Below, piece after piece: positions 1-6,746 of a DNA stretch of 17,139 bases. The DNA lies in assembly GCA_036830905.1 (NCBI GenBank), contig DAISNS010000041.1, positions 1 through 17,139 on the forward strand. Direction: 5' to 3'. The notes below the pieces were generated by a model. That model made no database searches. It saw only the letters and a program-made list of their open reading frames with translations, and was not told the origin of the DNA. How positions within the stretch are numbered: the stretch's first letter is position 1; the number at the start of each line of letters is the position of its first letter. Position numbers and translations under genes: made by a program. The DNA comes from Thermocaproicibacter sp002397355. Its GTDB lineage: Bacteria; Bacillota; Clostridia; Oscillospirales; Acutalibacteraceae.

Positions 1-975
1 CGCGATTTTCGCAGTGTCGGTGCCGGCTTTTTCATCCTCCGCAGTGATGCCGCCGAGGTTTACCGCCGTGTTTCCTTGCTGCGTGGGGGCGGCGCTTGTG
101 GTGAACTCGTAAACCGTGCCGTTGACGTTCAGCGTCGTGCCGATCAGGTCCTTGACGCTCTTGCCGGAGAAGTCGATGAAGAACGAGGCGTTCTCACCAG
201 CGACAGCATCTTTCCCGGCCGTATTTGACGTGACCAAGCCATCGACCGAACTGGTAGCGCCTGTATTGGCACTTGCTGTCGTAACGGTAAAGACATTCCC
301 GTCTGCGGTAGCGCCGGCTGCAGTTGCAATATTAGCCGCTATGTTAGCCGGAGTTTTAATGCTGATAGTGTTAGTCCCGTTGGCATCTATTGTGTTATCA
401 AACGTGTATTCGGTACCGTTCAGTGTAATTTTGTCGCCATTGTTAACTTTGCTGAGATCAAGCGTAAAGGTAGCTTTTGTAGCAGCCTCTCCGGAACCTA
501 CATTCGTGACCGTAACGAAGCTCGCGTCGGTCACGGTGGCGCCCTCGTTGGTCAGCGAGCCGTCGAGCAGGTTGATCTGGTTGAAGTTCGTGGAGGTGGA
601 GATGCGGTCGATCTCGGTCTTCAGGGCGTCCAGCTCCTTGTTCAGGTTGGCGCGGTCCGTGCCGTTCTGGTACGTGCCGTTGGAGGACTCGACCGCCAGC
701 TCGTTCATCCTCTGCAGGATGGAGGTGGTCTCGTTCAGGTTGCCCTCGCCGGTCTTCACGAGCGAGATGCCGTCCTCGGCGTTGTTCTCGGCCTGGTTCA
801 GGCCGTTGATCTGGCTGCGCATCTTCTCGGAGATGGCCAGCCCGGCGGCGTCGTCGGCCGCGCTGTTGATGCGGTAGCCGGAAGAGAGCCTCTGCAGGTT
901 CTTGCTGATGGCGTTGTCGTTCACGGAAAGCTGCCTTGCGGTGTTGATGGCGCTGATGTTGTGTTGAATACGCAT
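1..975 (-). CDS. hag: Flagellin, filament subunit (partial, C-terminus outside window)
   Basis: Encodes the major subunit of the extracellular flagellar filament. 325 codons are visible from the ATG at 975; the reading frame is open at base 1, so the C-terminal D1/D0 helices are missing. Residues 1-146 are a typical N-terminal D0/D1 region: MRIQHNISAINTARQL at the start, LQRLSSGYRINSAADDAAGL at 27-46, and LQRMNELAVESSNGT at 87-101. From about residue 150 the protein turns into a Thr/Asn/Ala/Gly-rich variable domain with two similar beta-like modules (around 172-192 and 268-291). No cysteine is visible, as usual for flagellins. AGGAGG lies 8 nt before the ATG. The gene has its own sigma-28 promoter at 1146-1172 and a leader with a likely CsrA site. 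The DNA of the variable domain (about 240-480) is clearly lower in G+C than the conserved part. Family call is certain; whether it is the only flagellin gene is unknown because of the adjacent gap. Confidence 0.97.
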   Translation of the reverse strand, partial: MRIQHNISAINTARQLSVNDNAISKNLQRLSSGYRINSAADDAAGLAISEKMRSQINGLNQAENNAEDGISLVKTGEGNLNETTSILQRMNELAVESSNGTYQNGTDRANLNKELDALKTEIDRISTSTNFNQINLLDGSLTNEGATVTDASFVTVTNVGSGEAATKATFTLDLSKVNNGDKITLNGTEYTFDNTIDANGTNTISIKTPANIAANIATAAGATADGNVFTVTTASANTGATSSVDGLVTSNTAGKDAVAGENASFFIDFSGKSVKDLIGTTLNVNGTVYEFTTSAAPTQQGNTAVNLGGITAEDEKAGTDTAKIA

Positions 976-983
976 GTTTCATT

Positions 984-996
984 CCTCCTGAATCGT
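984..996 (-). promoter_or_regulatory. Flagellin Shine-Dalgarno, possible second CsrA site
   Basis: The minus strand reads ATTCAGGAGGAAT just before the flagellin ATG. The SD (AGGAGG) can sit in the loop of a small ATTC/GAAT stem, which would place a GGA motif in a loop, the form CsrA prefers. In Bacillus subtilis a CsrA site overlapping the hag SD blocks translation; the same role here is inference. The stem is only 4 bp, so the structure alone is weak evidence. Confidence 0.45.
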
Positions 997-1028
997 TTCG
1001 CGCGGGCGGAAGCCGCCCGGCGATTTTG

Positions 1029-1048
1029 AAAGAGAATCCTTTCTCTTT
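1029..1048 (-). promoter_or_regulatory. Hairpin with GGA loop in the flagellin leader (likely CsrA binding site)
   Basis: On the minus strand a perfect 7-bp stem AAAGAGA/TCTCTTT (1042-1048 with 1029-1035) displays the six-base loop AAGGAT. A GGA in a hairpin loop is the hallmark of high-affinity CsrA sites, and csrA and fliW lie just upstream in the same orientation. It is about 54 nt 5' of the flagellin start codon, in the transcribed leader below the sigma-28 promoter. Structure is seen in the sequence; the binding is inferred. Confidence 0.65.
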
Positions 1049-1145
1049 GCCGTTTGCCGGTCCCCCGGAACGGCGCGGCGCGTTCCGGAACCCCACGGGC
1101 CCTGTGGAGCCGCTCGGCGGGCGCCTTTTCGGGGAACCTGCTTAT

Positions 1146-1172
1146 ATATCGGCGCGCGCGGGGGAAAATTTA
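1146..1172 (-). promoter_or_regulatory. Sigma-28 (SigD/FliA) promoter of flagellin
   Basis: The minus strand reads TAAA (1172-1169), 15 bases, then GCCGATAT (1153-1146), an exact match to the sigma-28 consensus TAAA-N15-GCCGATAW. Transcription should start near 1139 and give a leader of about 165 nt. The -35 element ends only three bases from the N run, so any upstream activator sequence is hidden. Confidence 0.93.
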
Positions 1173-1175
1173 GCC

Positions 1176-1275
1176 NNNNNNNNNNNNNNNNNNNNNNNNN
1201 NNNNNNNNNNNNNNNNNNNNNNNNNNNNNNNNNNNNNNNNNNNNNNNNNNNNNNNNNNNNNNNNNNNNNNNNNNN
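1176..1275. other. Assembly gap (100 N)
   Basis: Exactly 100 undetermined bases, the length conventionally used for a scaffold gap of unknown size. It separates the flagellin promoter from the terminator behind csrA. The rest of the gene-free stretch 976-1344 holds the flagellin leader, the sigma-28 promoter and the csrA terminator. The real distance, and whether more genes (for example a second flagellin) lie here, cannot be told. Confidence 0.95.
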
Positions 1276-1292
1276 TTCGGGCGCGGAAAAGA

Positions 1293-1327
1293 GGCCCGCG
1301 GGAACCCTGAAAACGTTCCCGCGGGCC
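1293..1327 (-). terminator. Intrinsic terminator of the flgM-csrA operon
   Basis: A perfect 13-bp GC-rich inverted repeat (1293-1305 with 1315-1327) with a 9-base loop lies 17 bases after the csrA stop codon. On the minus strand it is followed by TCTTTTCC, a short T tract, so it suits transcripts ending after csrA. The T tract is modest, so termination may be partial. Confidence 0.75.
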
Positions 1328-1344
1328 TTGCCGCACCTTGCGCG

Positions 1345-1581
1345 TTATTTTTCCCTCTTTTTCAGCAGATCCTTCAGCCTTCCGAGCGACGGGCTGCCGG
1401 ACGTGGCGTTCGCCTCGCGGTTCACGTCCTCCGTCTCCACGAGTTCCCGGCGCAGGATGGGCACTCCCTTCGGCGCGCGGATCGCGAGCTTCACCCGCTC
1501 CGCCCCGATCTCCGAGACGACGACCTCGATGTCGTCCCCGATCAGGATGGACTCGGATGTCTTGCGCGTGATGACAAGCAT
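1345..1581 (-). CDS. csrA: Carbon storage regulator CsrA, translational repressor
   Basis: Small RNA-binding dimer that blocks translation of target mRNAs by covering GGA motifs near the SD; in Bacillus its main target is flagellin mRNA, and it is sequestered by FliW. The protein is 78 aa, normal for the family: MLVITRKTSESILIGDDIEV at the N-terminus and RAPKGVPILRREL at about 35-47, including Arg44, the residue known to contact RNA. The ATG at 1581 is chosen because AGGAGG (1590-1595) lies 8 nt upstream and the protein then begins exactly as the family does. The start is 14 nt from the fliW stop, so the two are surely cotranscribed. The last 20 residues are a Ser/Gly/Lys-rich tail beyond the core. 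Last gene of the flgM operon. Confidence 0.97.
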   Translation of the reverse strand: MLVITRKTSESILIGDDIEVVVSEIGAERVKLAIRAPKGVPILRRELVETEDVNREANATSGSPSLGRLKDLLKKREK

Positions 1582-1595
1582 TAAGCTGCCCTCCT

Positions 1596-2042
1596 CTAGT
1601 TGCGGCCGCGGGGCCGGTCCGCGAACGGCCGGTAACGCACAGGGTAGCCGCTCTCCTCCAGGATGATCTGCTTCCCGGCGCGGGTTTTGGCATTGATGAC
1701 GATGGGGCTTTTCAGGTTCACGACGGTGTTCTCGGGCTTTTCGGCGATGACCGCCACGACGAGGAAGCACAGATCGCTTTCCTCCGGGCTGCCGAGCGCC
1801 TTGCGGTCCGCGCGCGGGATCGCGGGGCGGTAGTCCCCGACCGCGGCGAGCGGATCCAGCACGATAAAGGACGGGACCGGCCCGTCCGCGGCCTGCAGGG
1901 ACCATACGGTTCCCGCGTCGTCCTCCTGGAGCAGGATGTAATCCTTCACCGCCTCGAATCCGTAAAGGCCCTCCTCGAAGTGGATGGGCGTTTTCGGGGC
2001 GTTGCTTTCCAATGCCGAAGCGCATACGGCGGACGTGTTCAT
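1596..2042 (-). CDS. fliW: Flagellar assembly factor FliW
   Basis: FliW binds flagellin in the cytoplasm and, when flagellin is low, binds and inactivates CsrA, coupling flagellin synthesis to secretion. The 148-aa protein has the usual length (about 130-155) and the family signatures HFEEGLYGFEAVKDYILLQ near residue 22-40 and NTVVNLKSPIVINAKTRAG near 109-127. The ATG at 2042 has AAGGAG (2053-2058) upstream. The gene sits directly between the DUF6470 gene and csrA, with the flagellin gene beyond, the order seen in Bacillus. The N-terminal 15 residues before the conserved part are unremarkable. Confidence 0.96.
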   Translation of the reverse strand: MNTSAVCASALESNAPKTPIHFEEGLYGFEAVKDYILLQEDDAGTVWSLQAADGPVPSFIVLDPLAAVGDYRPAIPRADRKALGSPEESDLCFLVVAVIAEKPENTVVNLKSPIVINAKTRAGKQIILEESGYPVRYRPFADRPRGRN

Positions 2043-2085
2043 GGGACGTTCACTCCTTTCGCGGGCGCGGGCTTTTTCAGAAGCC

Positions 2086-2715
2086 CTACGCCGTCGCCTG
2101 AAACCGATGCCCGCCGCCCGGCTTTTCCCCGCGGTCCGGGTCCGCGGAAGGGGGCACGTAGCGGGGCTTCCCGATATATTCGATCTCGATCTTGGGGTAC
2201 TGCTCGACCCGGAACTCCACGCTCGCGGGCTGAAAATCGGCCTGCGGGCGGTTTACCCGCCAGTCGAACGCCAGCCGGTCCCTTTCGTACCGCATCTCGA
2301 GTTCCGGCGGGTCCCAGCTGATCTGCGCGGGAACGGCGGGCAGCGCCGCCGGCACAAGCTGCACGGTGTGGCGGATGCGCTCGCGCGCGAACTCGCAGAC
2401 GGGGCTGCTCCCCTTGTTTTGGATGGCGAGAAAAGCGCGCCGCTGCTCCGCGGCTCCCGCCGTAAAAGTCTGCGCTGCCCGCGCCCCCTCCCGCGCGAAG
2501 TCCCGCGCGAGTTCCAGCGGGCTTTTCAGGTTCATGCTGCTCCGCGCGGCGGAGGAATCGACGTGGAGCGCGGCATCCGTGCGCTCGACCGTAAGTCCCT
2601 TCCGCTCCCTCGTCAGGTTCAGGGAGGCCGGCCGGGAAGATAAGTTCAGTTTCGCGCGCTCGACGGAGATCCCGATCCGGATCGGGACGGTGTGAATCCG
2701 CAGCAGCTGTTCCAA
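2086..2715 (-). CDS. DUF6470 family protein (YviE-like), function unknown
   Basis: 209 aa starting at a TTG (2715) that has GGAGG (2723-2727) 7 nt upstream; no better start exists nearby. N-terminus LLRIHTVPIRIGISVERAKL, the middle is Ala/Arg-rich and helical, and the C-terminal half ends in Tyr/Pro-rich segments (EIEYIGKPRYVPP). Position between flgL and fliW, and the length, fit YviE of Bacillus subtilis (DUF6470), whose role in flagellar assembly is not established. No signal peptide or membrane segment is seen, so the product is probably cytoplasmic. Family assignment rests on context plus the RI.T....I.I.....A.L..  pattern at the start; I am fairly but not fully sure. Confidence 0.82.
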   Translation of the reverse strand: MEQLLRIHTVPIRIGISVERAKLNLSSRPASLNLTRERKGLTVERTDAALHVDSSAARSSMNLKSPLELARDFAREGARAAQTFTAGAAEQRRAFLAIQNKGSSPVCEFARERIRHTVQLVPAALPAVPAQISWDPPELEMRYERDRLAFDWRVNRPQADFQPASVEFRVEQYPKIEIEYIGKPRYVPPSADPDRGEKPGGGHRFQATA

Positions 2716-2764
2716 GAGGCTCCCTCCGTTCCGGGTGGAAAAATCGGCAGATGCCGTCGCGGCG

Positions 2765-4090
2765 TCATTTCAGAAAATCCATCAGCGTCGGCTGCAGGAT
2801 ATTGGTTCCCATCTGCAGGCACGCCTGATAGCAGAACTGTTGCGTCATCCAGTCGATGATGGCGTCGGACGGCTCCACATACTCGACGTCGTTGTCTTTC
2901 GCAGTCAGATTTTCGCTCACGTCCTCCAGATACGTCTGCGTGGAATCAAGGAAGGTTTCCTTCGCGCCGATGGCGGAGGTCTGCGTCGTGAGGTTGCTTT
3001 CCGCCTGCTTGAGGCTGTCGAGATAGGGCTGGATGGTGCTCATCGACACGTTGTCGCTGTCGAGCATATCGGAGATTTTGCCGAGCAGCGAATAGACGTT
3101 GTTCGGCACGCCGTCGCCGTTCATGCCGTAGCCGAGGAACGCGATGCCGGGCAGGGAGGCGTCGTAGGCGCTCTGGGGAACGACGCTGCCGTCTGCGTTG
3201 AACTGCAGGCCGAAGCCGAGGTCAACGTACACCCCTTCGCCCGCGAGGCCGTCAAGGCTGACTTTGTCCGAAATCGCCGCGGAAGCGGTGGCGGCGGCGT
3301 CCTCCGCGTTGCCCGCCACGGTGATTTTGGAGAAGTCCATTCCGTCGGTCGGTTTTCCGGCGGCGGCAAGCGCGGCTCCGAGGCCGTTTTGAAGCGCTTC
3401 CTCGAGGTCGCCCTTCGTCGCGTGGCCGGCGCCGAGCGTGACGGTGATGCCGCTGCCGGAGACGCTGACGCTGCCCGCGCCGCCCGTCTGGACGGCGATC
3501 ATGTAGCCGTTGAACAGGCCGGCGTTCTCTTTGCCGAAAAGGATCTGCGTGGGGGAGGAGCTGCCCGGGATCACGGCGGAAGCGCCGTTCGTGTTCACGC
3601 CCGTGTCCACGTTGACGCCGCGGTAGAGGAGGTTCCCGTCGCCGTCCACGCTGAAGGGCGGAGCGCCGGACCCCGCCCCGCCGAACAGGTACTGGTCGGA
3701 GAATTTCGCGTTCATGTCGGTGAGGATGGACGCGCGCATGCTCTGCAGTTCCTTCACGATGGGGGCGCGCGTGTCTTTCGTCATGGTGCCGGTGATCCCG
3801 CCGCAGATCCGCGTGCTGTTCGCGTTGGAGACGATCTCGGAGACGAGCTGCACGGTGCTTTCCGCCGATTTCAGGGCGCTCTGCACGCTGCTCAGGTTGG
3901 ACTGGTAGTTTTCGTTCTGCTCCGCTTCGCGCCGCACCTGAAAGGTGCGTGCGGCCGCGAACGGATCGTCCGAAGGCTTGTTGAAGCTCCGGTAATTCGT
4001 GGCGCGGATATTGGCGTCGCTCAGCGCCTTCAGGGACTGGTTGAGCCGCGTCTTGTACTGCGACGCGATCATTCCCATGGTGATCCTCAT
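2765..4090 (-). CDS. flgL: Hook-filament junction protein FlgL (HAP3)
   Basis: Second junction protein between hook and filament, exported through the flagellar type III apparatus. The 441-aa product starts MRITMGMIASQYKTRLNQSL, has the flagellin-like N-terminal helix (KPSDDPFAAARTFQVRRE, about 38-55) and the typical ending NILQPTLMDFLK. The middle region contains the DLGFGLQF..LPGIAFLGYG stretch characteristic of FlgL. It is notably longer than Bacillus FlgL (about 300 aa), the extra length being a Gly/Ala/Ser-rich central domain (about 140-320). Three cysteines (one in RICGG, two in FCYQACLQ) are unusual for an exported flagellar protein. Start at ATG 4090 with a weak SD (AAAGGATG); an ATG four codons downstream has GAGG in front, so initiation there is possible. 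Lies 63 nt after flgK. Confidence 0.96.
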   Translation of the reverse strand: MRITMGMIASQYKTRLNQSLKALSDANIRATNYRSFNKPSDDPFAAARTFQVRREAEQNENYQSNLSSVQSALKSAESTVQLVSEIVSNANSTRICGGITGTMTKDTRAPIVKELQSMRASILTDMNAKFSDQYLFGGAGSGAPPFSVDGDGNLLYRGVNVDTGVNTNGASAVIPGSSSPTQILFGKENAGLFNGYMIAVQTGGAGSVSVSGSGITVTLGAGHATKGDLEEALQNGLGAALAAAGKPTDGMDFSKITVAGNAEDAAATASAAISDKVSLDGLAGEGVYVDLGFGLQFNADGSVVPQSAYDASLPGIAFLGYGMNGDGVPNNVYSLLGKISDMLDSDNVSMSTIQPYLDSLKQAESNLTTQTSAIGAKETFLDSTQTYLEDVSENLTAKDNDVEYVEPSDAIIDWMTQQFCYQACLQMGTNILQPTLMDFLK

Positions 4091-4130
4091 GCTTCGTGGT
4101 CATCCTTTCTTGCGGTCCGGCCGTTCCGAG

Positions 4131-4151
4131 GGGGGAAAAGCCTTTTCCCCC
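4131..4151 (-). repeat. Hairpin between flgK and flgL
   Basis: A perfect 9-bp inverted repeat GGGGGAAAA/TTTTCCCCC with a three-base loop begins two bases after the flgK stop codon. No T tract follows on the minus strand, so it is not a simple terminator. It could protect the flgK 3' end or tune flgL expression in the shared transcript; this is inference. Confidence 0.5.
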
Positions 4152-4153
4152 GG

Positions 4154-5731
4154 CTACCTGCCTGCCAGGCCCATGTTGTTGATGATGGTGTCGAGGACTT
4201 CGTCGGCCGTCGTCATGAAGCGCGCCGAAGCGGCAAGGGCCTGGTTGTACTGGATCAGGCTGATGGCTTCTTCGTTGATATCCACGGAGGAGATTTCCTG
4301 CCGCCCGGCGTCGATGTTGTTCAGCGTGCTTGCGTCGGCTTCCGACTGGCTGGCCAGGCTGCCGATGTCCTGCCCGAGCTTGAGGGAGATGTCGTCCACC
4401 GCCCCCTGCATGCTGCCGGTGAACACGCTTTTTCCGTTTGCCTCGATCGTGACCGCGTCGCTGCCCTCCAGCAGCCGGATCATGTACTCGATGTTGTCCG
4501 TTCCGGCGGAGTTGTCGTCGCCTGCGTTTCCCGTTTCCCGGGTGGTGCGCAGGTAGCCCTTCCCGTCGCTTTCCCAGCCCGGGGCTATCGTGATGTTGGC
4601 GGCCGTGATCCCGGCCGCGCCCCCGTCGGAAGCGGCGAACAGGGGGGCGTTGTCCTGCGCGTCGTTCGTGCTGTTGGCCTTGTTCATGAGCTCCGCGAAT
4701 TTCCGCGCGGTTTCGTCCAGAACCTGCTTATAGTAGCCGACGCCCCTTGTGGCGGTCCCGTCGAACTCGCCGCTCTCGTTCAGGAACTGGAGGTAGCCGT
4801 GGATCTCACCCGAGACAAACTGGCTGTCGGGCAGATCCGTGTATGTATCGGGGTCCGCCATCTTGTTGATCTGCACGGTTGCCTTCCCGTACGGATAGGT
4901 TGCGTCCGGGGGGAGCGTCTCCACCTTGAGCTGGACGTACCGGTCGTTGCTTACGAGGGAACGGATCGTTTTCCCGTCGCCGTCGACAAGGGAGATCTCG
5001 AGGTCGGTTACGGGCTGGCCTTTTACGGATACGCCCCCGTTGTCGACTTCCGACACCCGTATGTTCATGTATTGGGAAAGCTCGTCGATCATGGCGTTCC
5101 TCTGGTCCGTCAGCTCGAGGGCGGGTGTTCCGGCGATATTGGCGCTTTTGATCTGCTGGTTGAGGCTTGCGATGTCCCGCATGAGGATGTTCGCCTGCCC
5201 CACGGCGTGGTCCTGGAGGTACCCGAGCTGCTTTTGCTGCGTCGCGTCGATGTTGTGGGCGGCGATGTTGAAAAACGTCGTCAGAAGGGAGGCGGCATTC
5301 CGCACGGTGCTCTCCGTGGCGGTCCCGCCCCCGTTCGATGTCATCCCCTGCAGCTGCGTGAGCAGGTTGCCGAGCTGGGCGCTGATGCCGTCCGTCGTGG
5401 ACTCGTTCAAAATCTGTTCGATGCTGTCCATCCCGTCGAGAAGGGCCGAGGAAGCGCCGCACTTCGCACCCTGCGTGCGGTACTGGGCGTCGAGGAACGT
5501 GTTGCGCAGCTGGCTGACGCCGGTGGCCGCGACGCCTTCCCCGCTCAGCGCGCCGCTGGAGGCGTACAGCATTTTGCCGGCGGAAGGGGGGATGGCGCTC
5601 TGGTCGACACGCTGGCGCGTATAGCCCGCCGTATTTACGTTGGAGATATTCTGGCCGGTGATATTCAGGCTGCTTCGGGCGGCCTGGACGCCGCTTTTTG
5701 CAATATACAGCCCTTCGAATGTAGTGCTCAT
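4154..5731 (-). CDS. flgK: Hook-filament junction protein FlgK (HAP1)
   Basis: First junction protein on top of the hook, on which FlgL and the filament assemble; exported by the flagellar type III system with help of FlgN. 525 aa, close to the usual 500-550. The N-terminus MSTTFEGLYIAKSGVQAARS leads into NITGQNISNVNTAGYTRQRV (23-42), the flagellar rod/hook motif, and the C-terminus has SVDINEEAISLIQYNQALAA and DEVLDTIINNMGLAGR, the conserved amphipathic helix. One cysteine (KCGASS) is present in the N-terminal third. ATG at 5731 with GGGAG about 8 nt upstream; 15 nt after flgN, so cotranscribed. Confidence 0.97.
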   Translation of the reverse strand: MSTTFEGLYIAKSGVQAARSSLNITGQNISNVNTAGYTRQRVDQSAIPPSAGKMLYASSGALSGEGVAATGVSQLRNTFLDAQYRTQGAKCGASSALLDGMDSIEQILNESTTDGISAQLGNLLTQLQGMTSNGGGTATESTVRNAASLLTTFFNIAAHNIDATQQKQLGYLQDHAVGQANILMRDIASLNQQIKSANIAGTPALELTDQRNAMIDELSQYMNIRVSEVDNGGVSVKGQPVTDLEISLVDGDGKTIRSLVSNDRYVQLKVETLPPDATYPYGKATVQINKMADPDTYTDLPDSQFVSGEIHGYLQFLNESGEFDGTATRGVGYYKQVLDETARKFAELMNKANSTNDAQDNAPLFAASDGGAAGITAANITIAPGWESDGKGYLRTTRETGNAGDDNSAGTDNIEYMIRLLEGSDAVTIEANGKSVFTGSMQGAVDDISLKLGQDIGSLASQSEADASTLNNIDAGRQEISSVDINEEAISLIQYNQALAASARFMTTADEVLDTIINNMGLAGR

Positions 5732-5746
5732 GGCGCGCTCTCCCGT

Positions 5747-6229
5747 CTAAACTTTTTTGGAAAACAGGCCGGCGGCCCGCTTTGCTTTTTTTACTTTGGC
5801 ATCGTACGCGGCGGCCAGCCCGGGATCGTTCCGCAGGCTTTCCACAATCTTTTCCGCCTTGCGGAGTTTGGCGTCGGTCAGCCGGTTGCAGTCCTCGTTC
5901 GTCCGCTTCAGTTCCCGGATTACGGAAGAGAGGTCCGCGTAGAGCTTCCGGGCGGTTTCCTGCCGTTCCGGCGCGAAGAGCGGAATCAGCTCCCGGAAGG
6001 TGGCTCCCGGGCACCCCGCTTTTTCCTGCAGGCCGAGACGCTCCCTTTCCAGCCCGCGCGCTTTCAGCAGATACGCCTGTTCGCCCCGGATGCGCCCGTC
6101 CAGCCGGTCGAGCCGGCCGGCTTTCACGTCCGCGTATTTTTCGGATTCAAGCTGCAAGAAGGACCGGTAAAACGCGAGCAGCCGTTCGAAAAAGGCGGTC
6201 AGATCGTCCATCGCCGTTTTTTCCAGCAT
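5747..6229 (-). CDS. flgN: FlgN-family export chaperone for FlgK/FlgL
   Basis: FlgN is a small cytoplasmic coiled-coil chaperone that delivers FlgK and FlgL to the export gate. This 160-aa protein is almost entirely helical and charged, with the family pattern of a leading helix (AFFERLLAFYRSFLQLESEK), a basic middle and a long C-terminal helix (SSVIRELKRTNEDCNRLTDA) ending in a Lys-rich tail. It sits between flgM and flgK, the expected place. ATG at 6229 with AAAGGGG about 8 nt before it; a second ATG six codons in (6211) lacks a clear SD. Sequence is divergent within the family, so the call leans partly on position. Confidence 0.9.
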   Translation of the reverse strand: MLEKTAMDDLTAFFERLLAFYRSFLQLESEKYADVKAGRLDRLDGRIRGEQAYLLKARGLERERLGLQEKAGCPGATFRELIPLFAPERQETARKLYADLSSVIRELKRTNEDCNRLTDAKLRKAEKIVESLRNDPGLAAAYDAKVKKAKRAAGLFSKKV

Positions 6230-6245
6230 CTGTTTTTCCCCTTTC

Positions 6246-6587
6246 TTACCGGTCTTTCAGCAGGATGCGGGCCAGCTCGTCCGGGTCGGCGGAATAACGG
6301 CCGGACGCGACCAGGTCTTTCAGATTTTCCAGCCGTGCGGGCTCCGCGTCCCCGGAGATTTCCCGCCGGACGCTTTCGCCGATTTTCGCCGGAACTGAAT
6401 TGTTTCCCTTCGGCGATCCGGTGATTTCTATTTTATCCGTTCTGCCTGCGGCCGGGACGCTTTCCGCCCGGCGGGCGGCTCCGGAAGGAGCGGCGGAAAC
6501 GGCGCCTGCGTTTTCCGTTTTTCCGGAGCGGACGCGGTTTTCCCCGTAAAAATCAGTGAGGCTGAACCCTGTGCTTTCAATTCTCAT
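6246..6587 (-). CDS. flgM: Anti-sigma-28 factor FlgM
   Basis: FlgM binds sigma-28 until the hook is complete and is then exported, releasing late genes. The 113-aa product has a low-complexity, disordered N-terminal two thirds and the conserved sigma-binding C-terminal helices: RLENLKDLVASGRYSADPDE at 85-104 followed by LARILL. I place the start at the ATG 6587, with GAGG (6599-6596) 8 nt upstream; the in-frame GTG at 6596 overlaps that SD and sits only about 4 nt behind the expected transcription start, so it is unlikely. First gene of the leftward operon; being under a sigma-28 promoter it closes a negative feedback loop. Confidence 0.94.
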   Translation of the reverse strand: MRIESTGFSLTDFYGENRVRSGKTENAGAVSAAPSGAARRAESVPAAGRTDKIEITGSPKGNNSVPAKIGESVRREISGDAEPARLENLKDLVASGRYSADPDELARILLKDR

Positions 6588-6606
6588 CTTTTTCACCTCA
6601 ATTCAT

Positions 6607-6633
6607 TTATCGGCGGCAGACCGTAAAAATTTA
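6607..6633 (-). promoter_or_regulatory. Sigma-28 promoter of the flgM-flgN-flgK-flgL-fliW-csrA operon
   Basis: The minus strand reads TAAA (6633-6630), 15 bases, GCCGATAA (6614-6607), an exact consensus match. Expected transcription start near 6600, giving a leader of only about 13 nt before the flgM ATG, with the SD at its very 5' end. Confidence 0.93.
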
Positions 6634-6719
6634 GCGCGGACCGCATGAAATCGTTCGCCTTTTTCCAACGTTTTTCCCCGCCCTTTCCCGCGCTCCGGCC
6701 GCCGGGCGGAGATGCCGGC

Positions 6720-6746
6720 TAAATCTTTCGCCGGTGCGGCCGATAT
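6720..6746 (+). promoter_or_regulatory. Sigma-28 promoter of the glycosyltransferase gene
   Basis: The plus strand reads TAAA (6720-6723), 15 bases, GCCGATAT (6739-6746), again an exact match and the same -10 octamer as flagellin. It points away from the flgM promoter, about 86 bp between the two -35 elements. Expected start near 6753, leader about 74 nt. An AT-rich inverted repeat CGATATA-N8-TATATCG (6741-6762) overlaps the -10 and start site and could be an operator or chance. Confidence 0.93.

Noticed and set aside
2170..2177. CCCGATAT on the plus strand inside the DUF6470 gene
   Set aside because: No TAAA at the required distance and no plus-strand gene downstream.
2735..6424. Very long open frame on the plus strand across flgL and flgK
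   Set aside because: It is antisense to flgL, flgK, flgN and flgM, which are unmistakable; its translation is Arg/Gly/Val/Asp-rich without any family pattern. High G+C creates such shadows.
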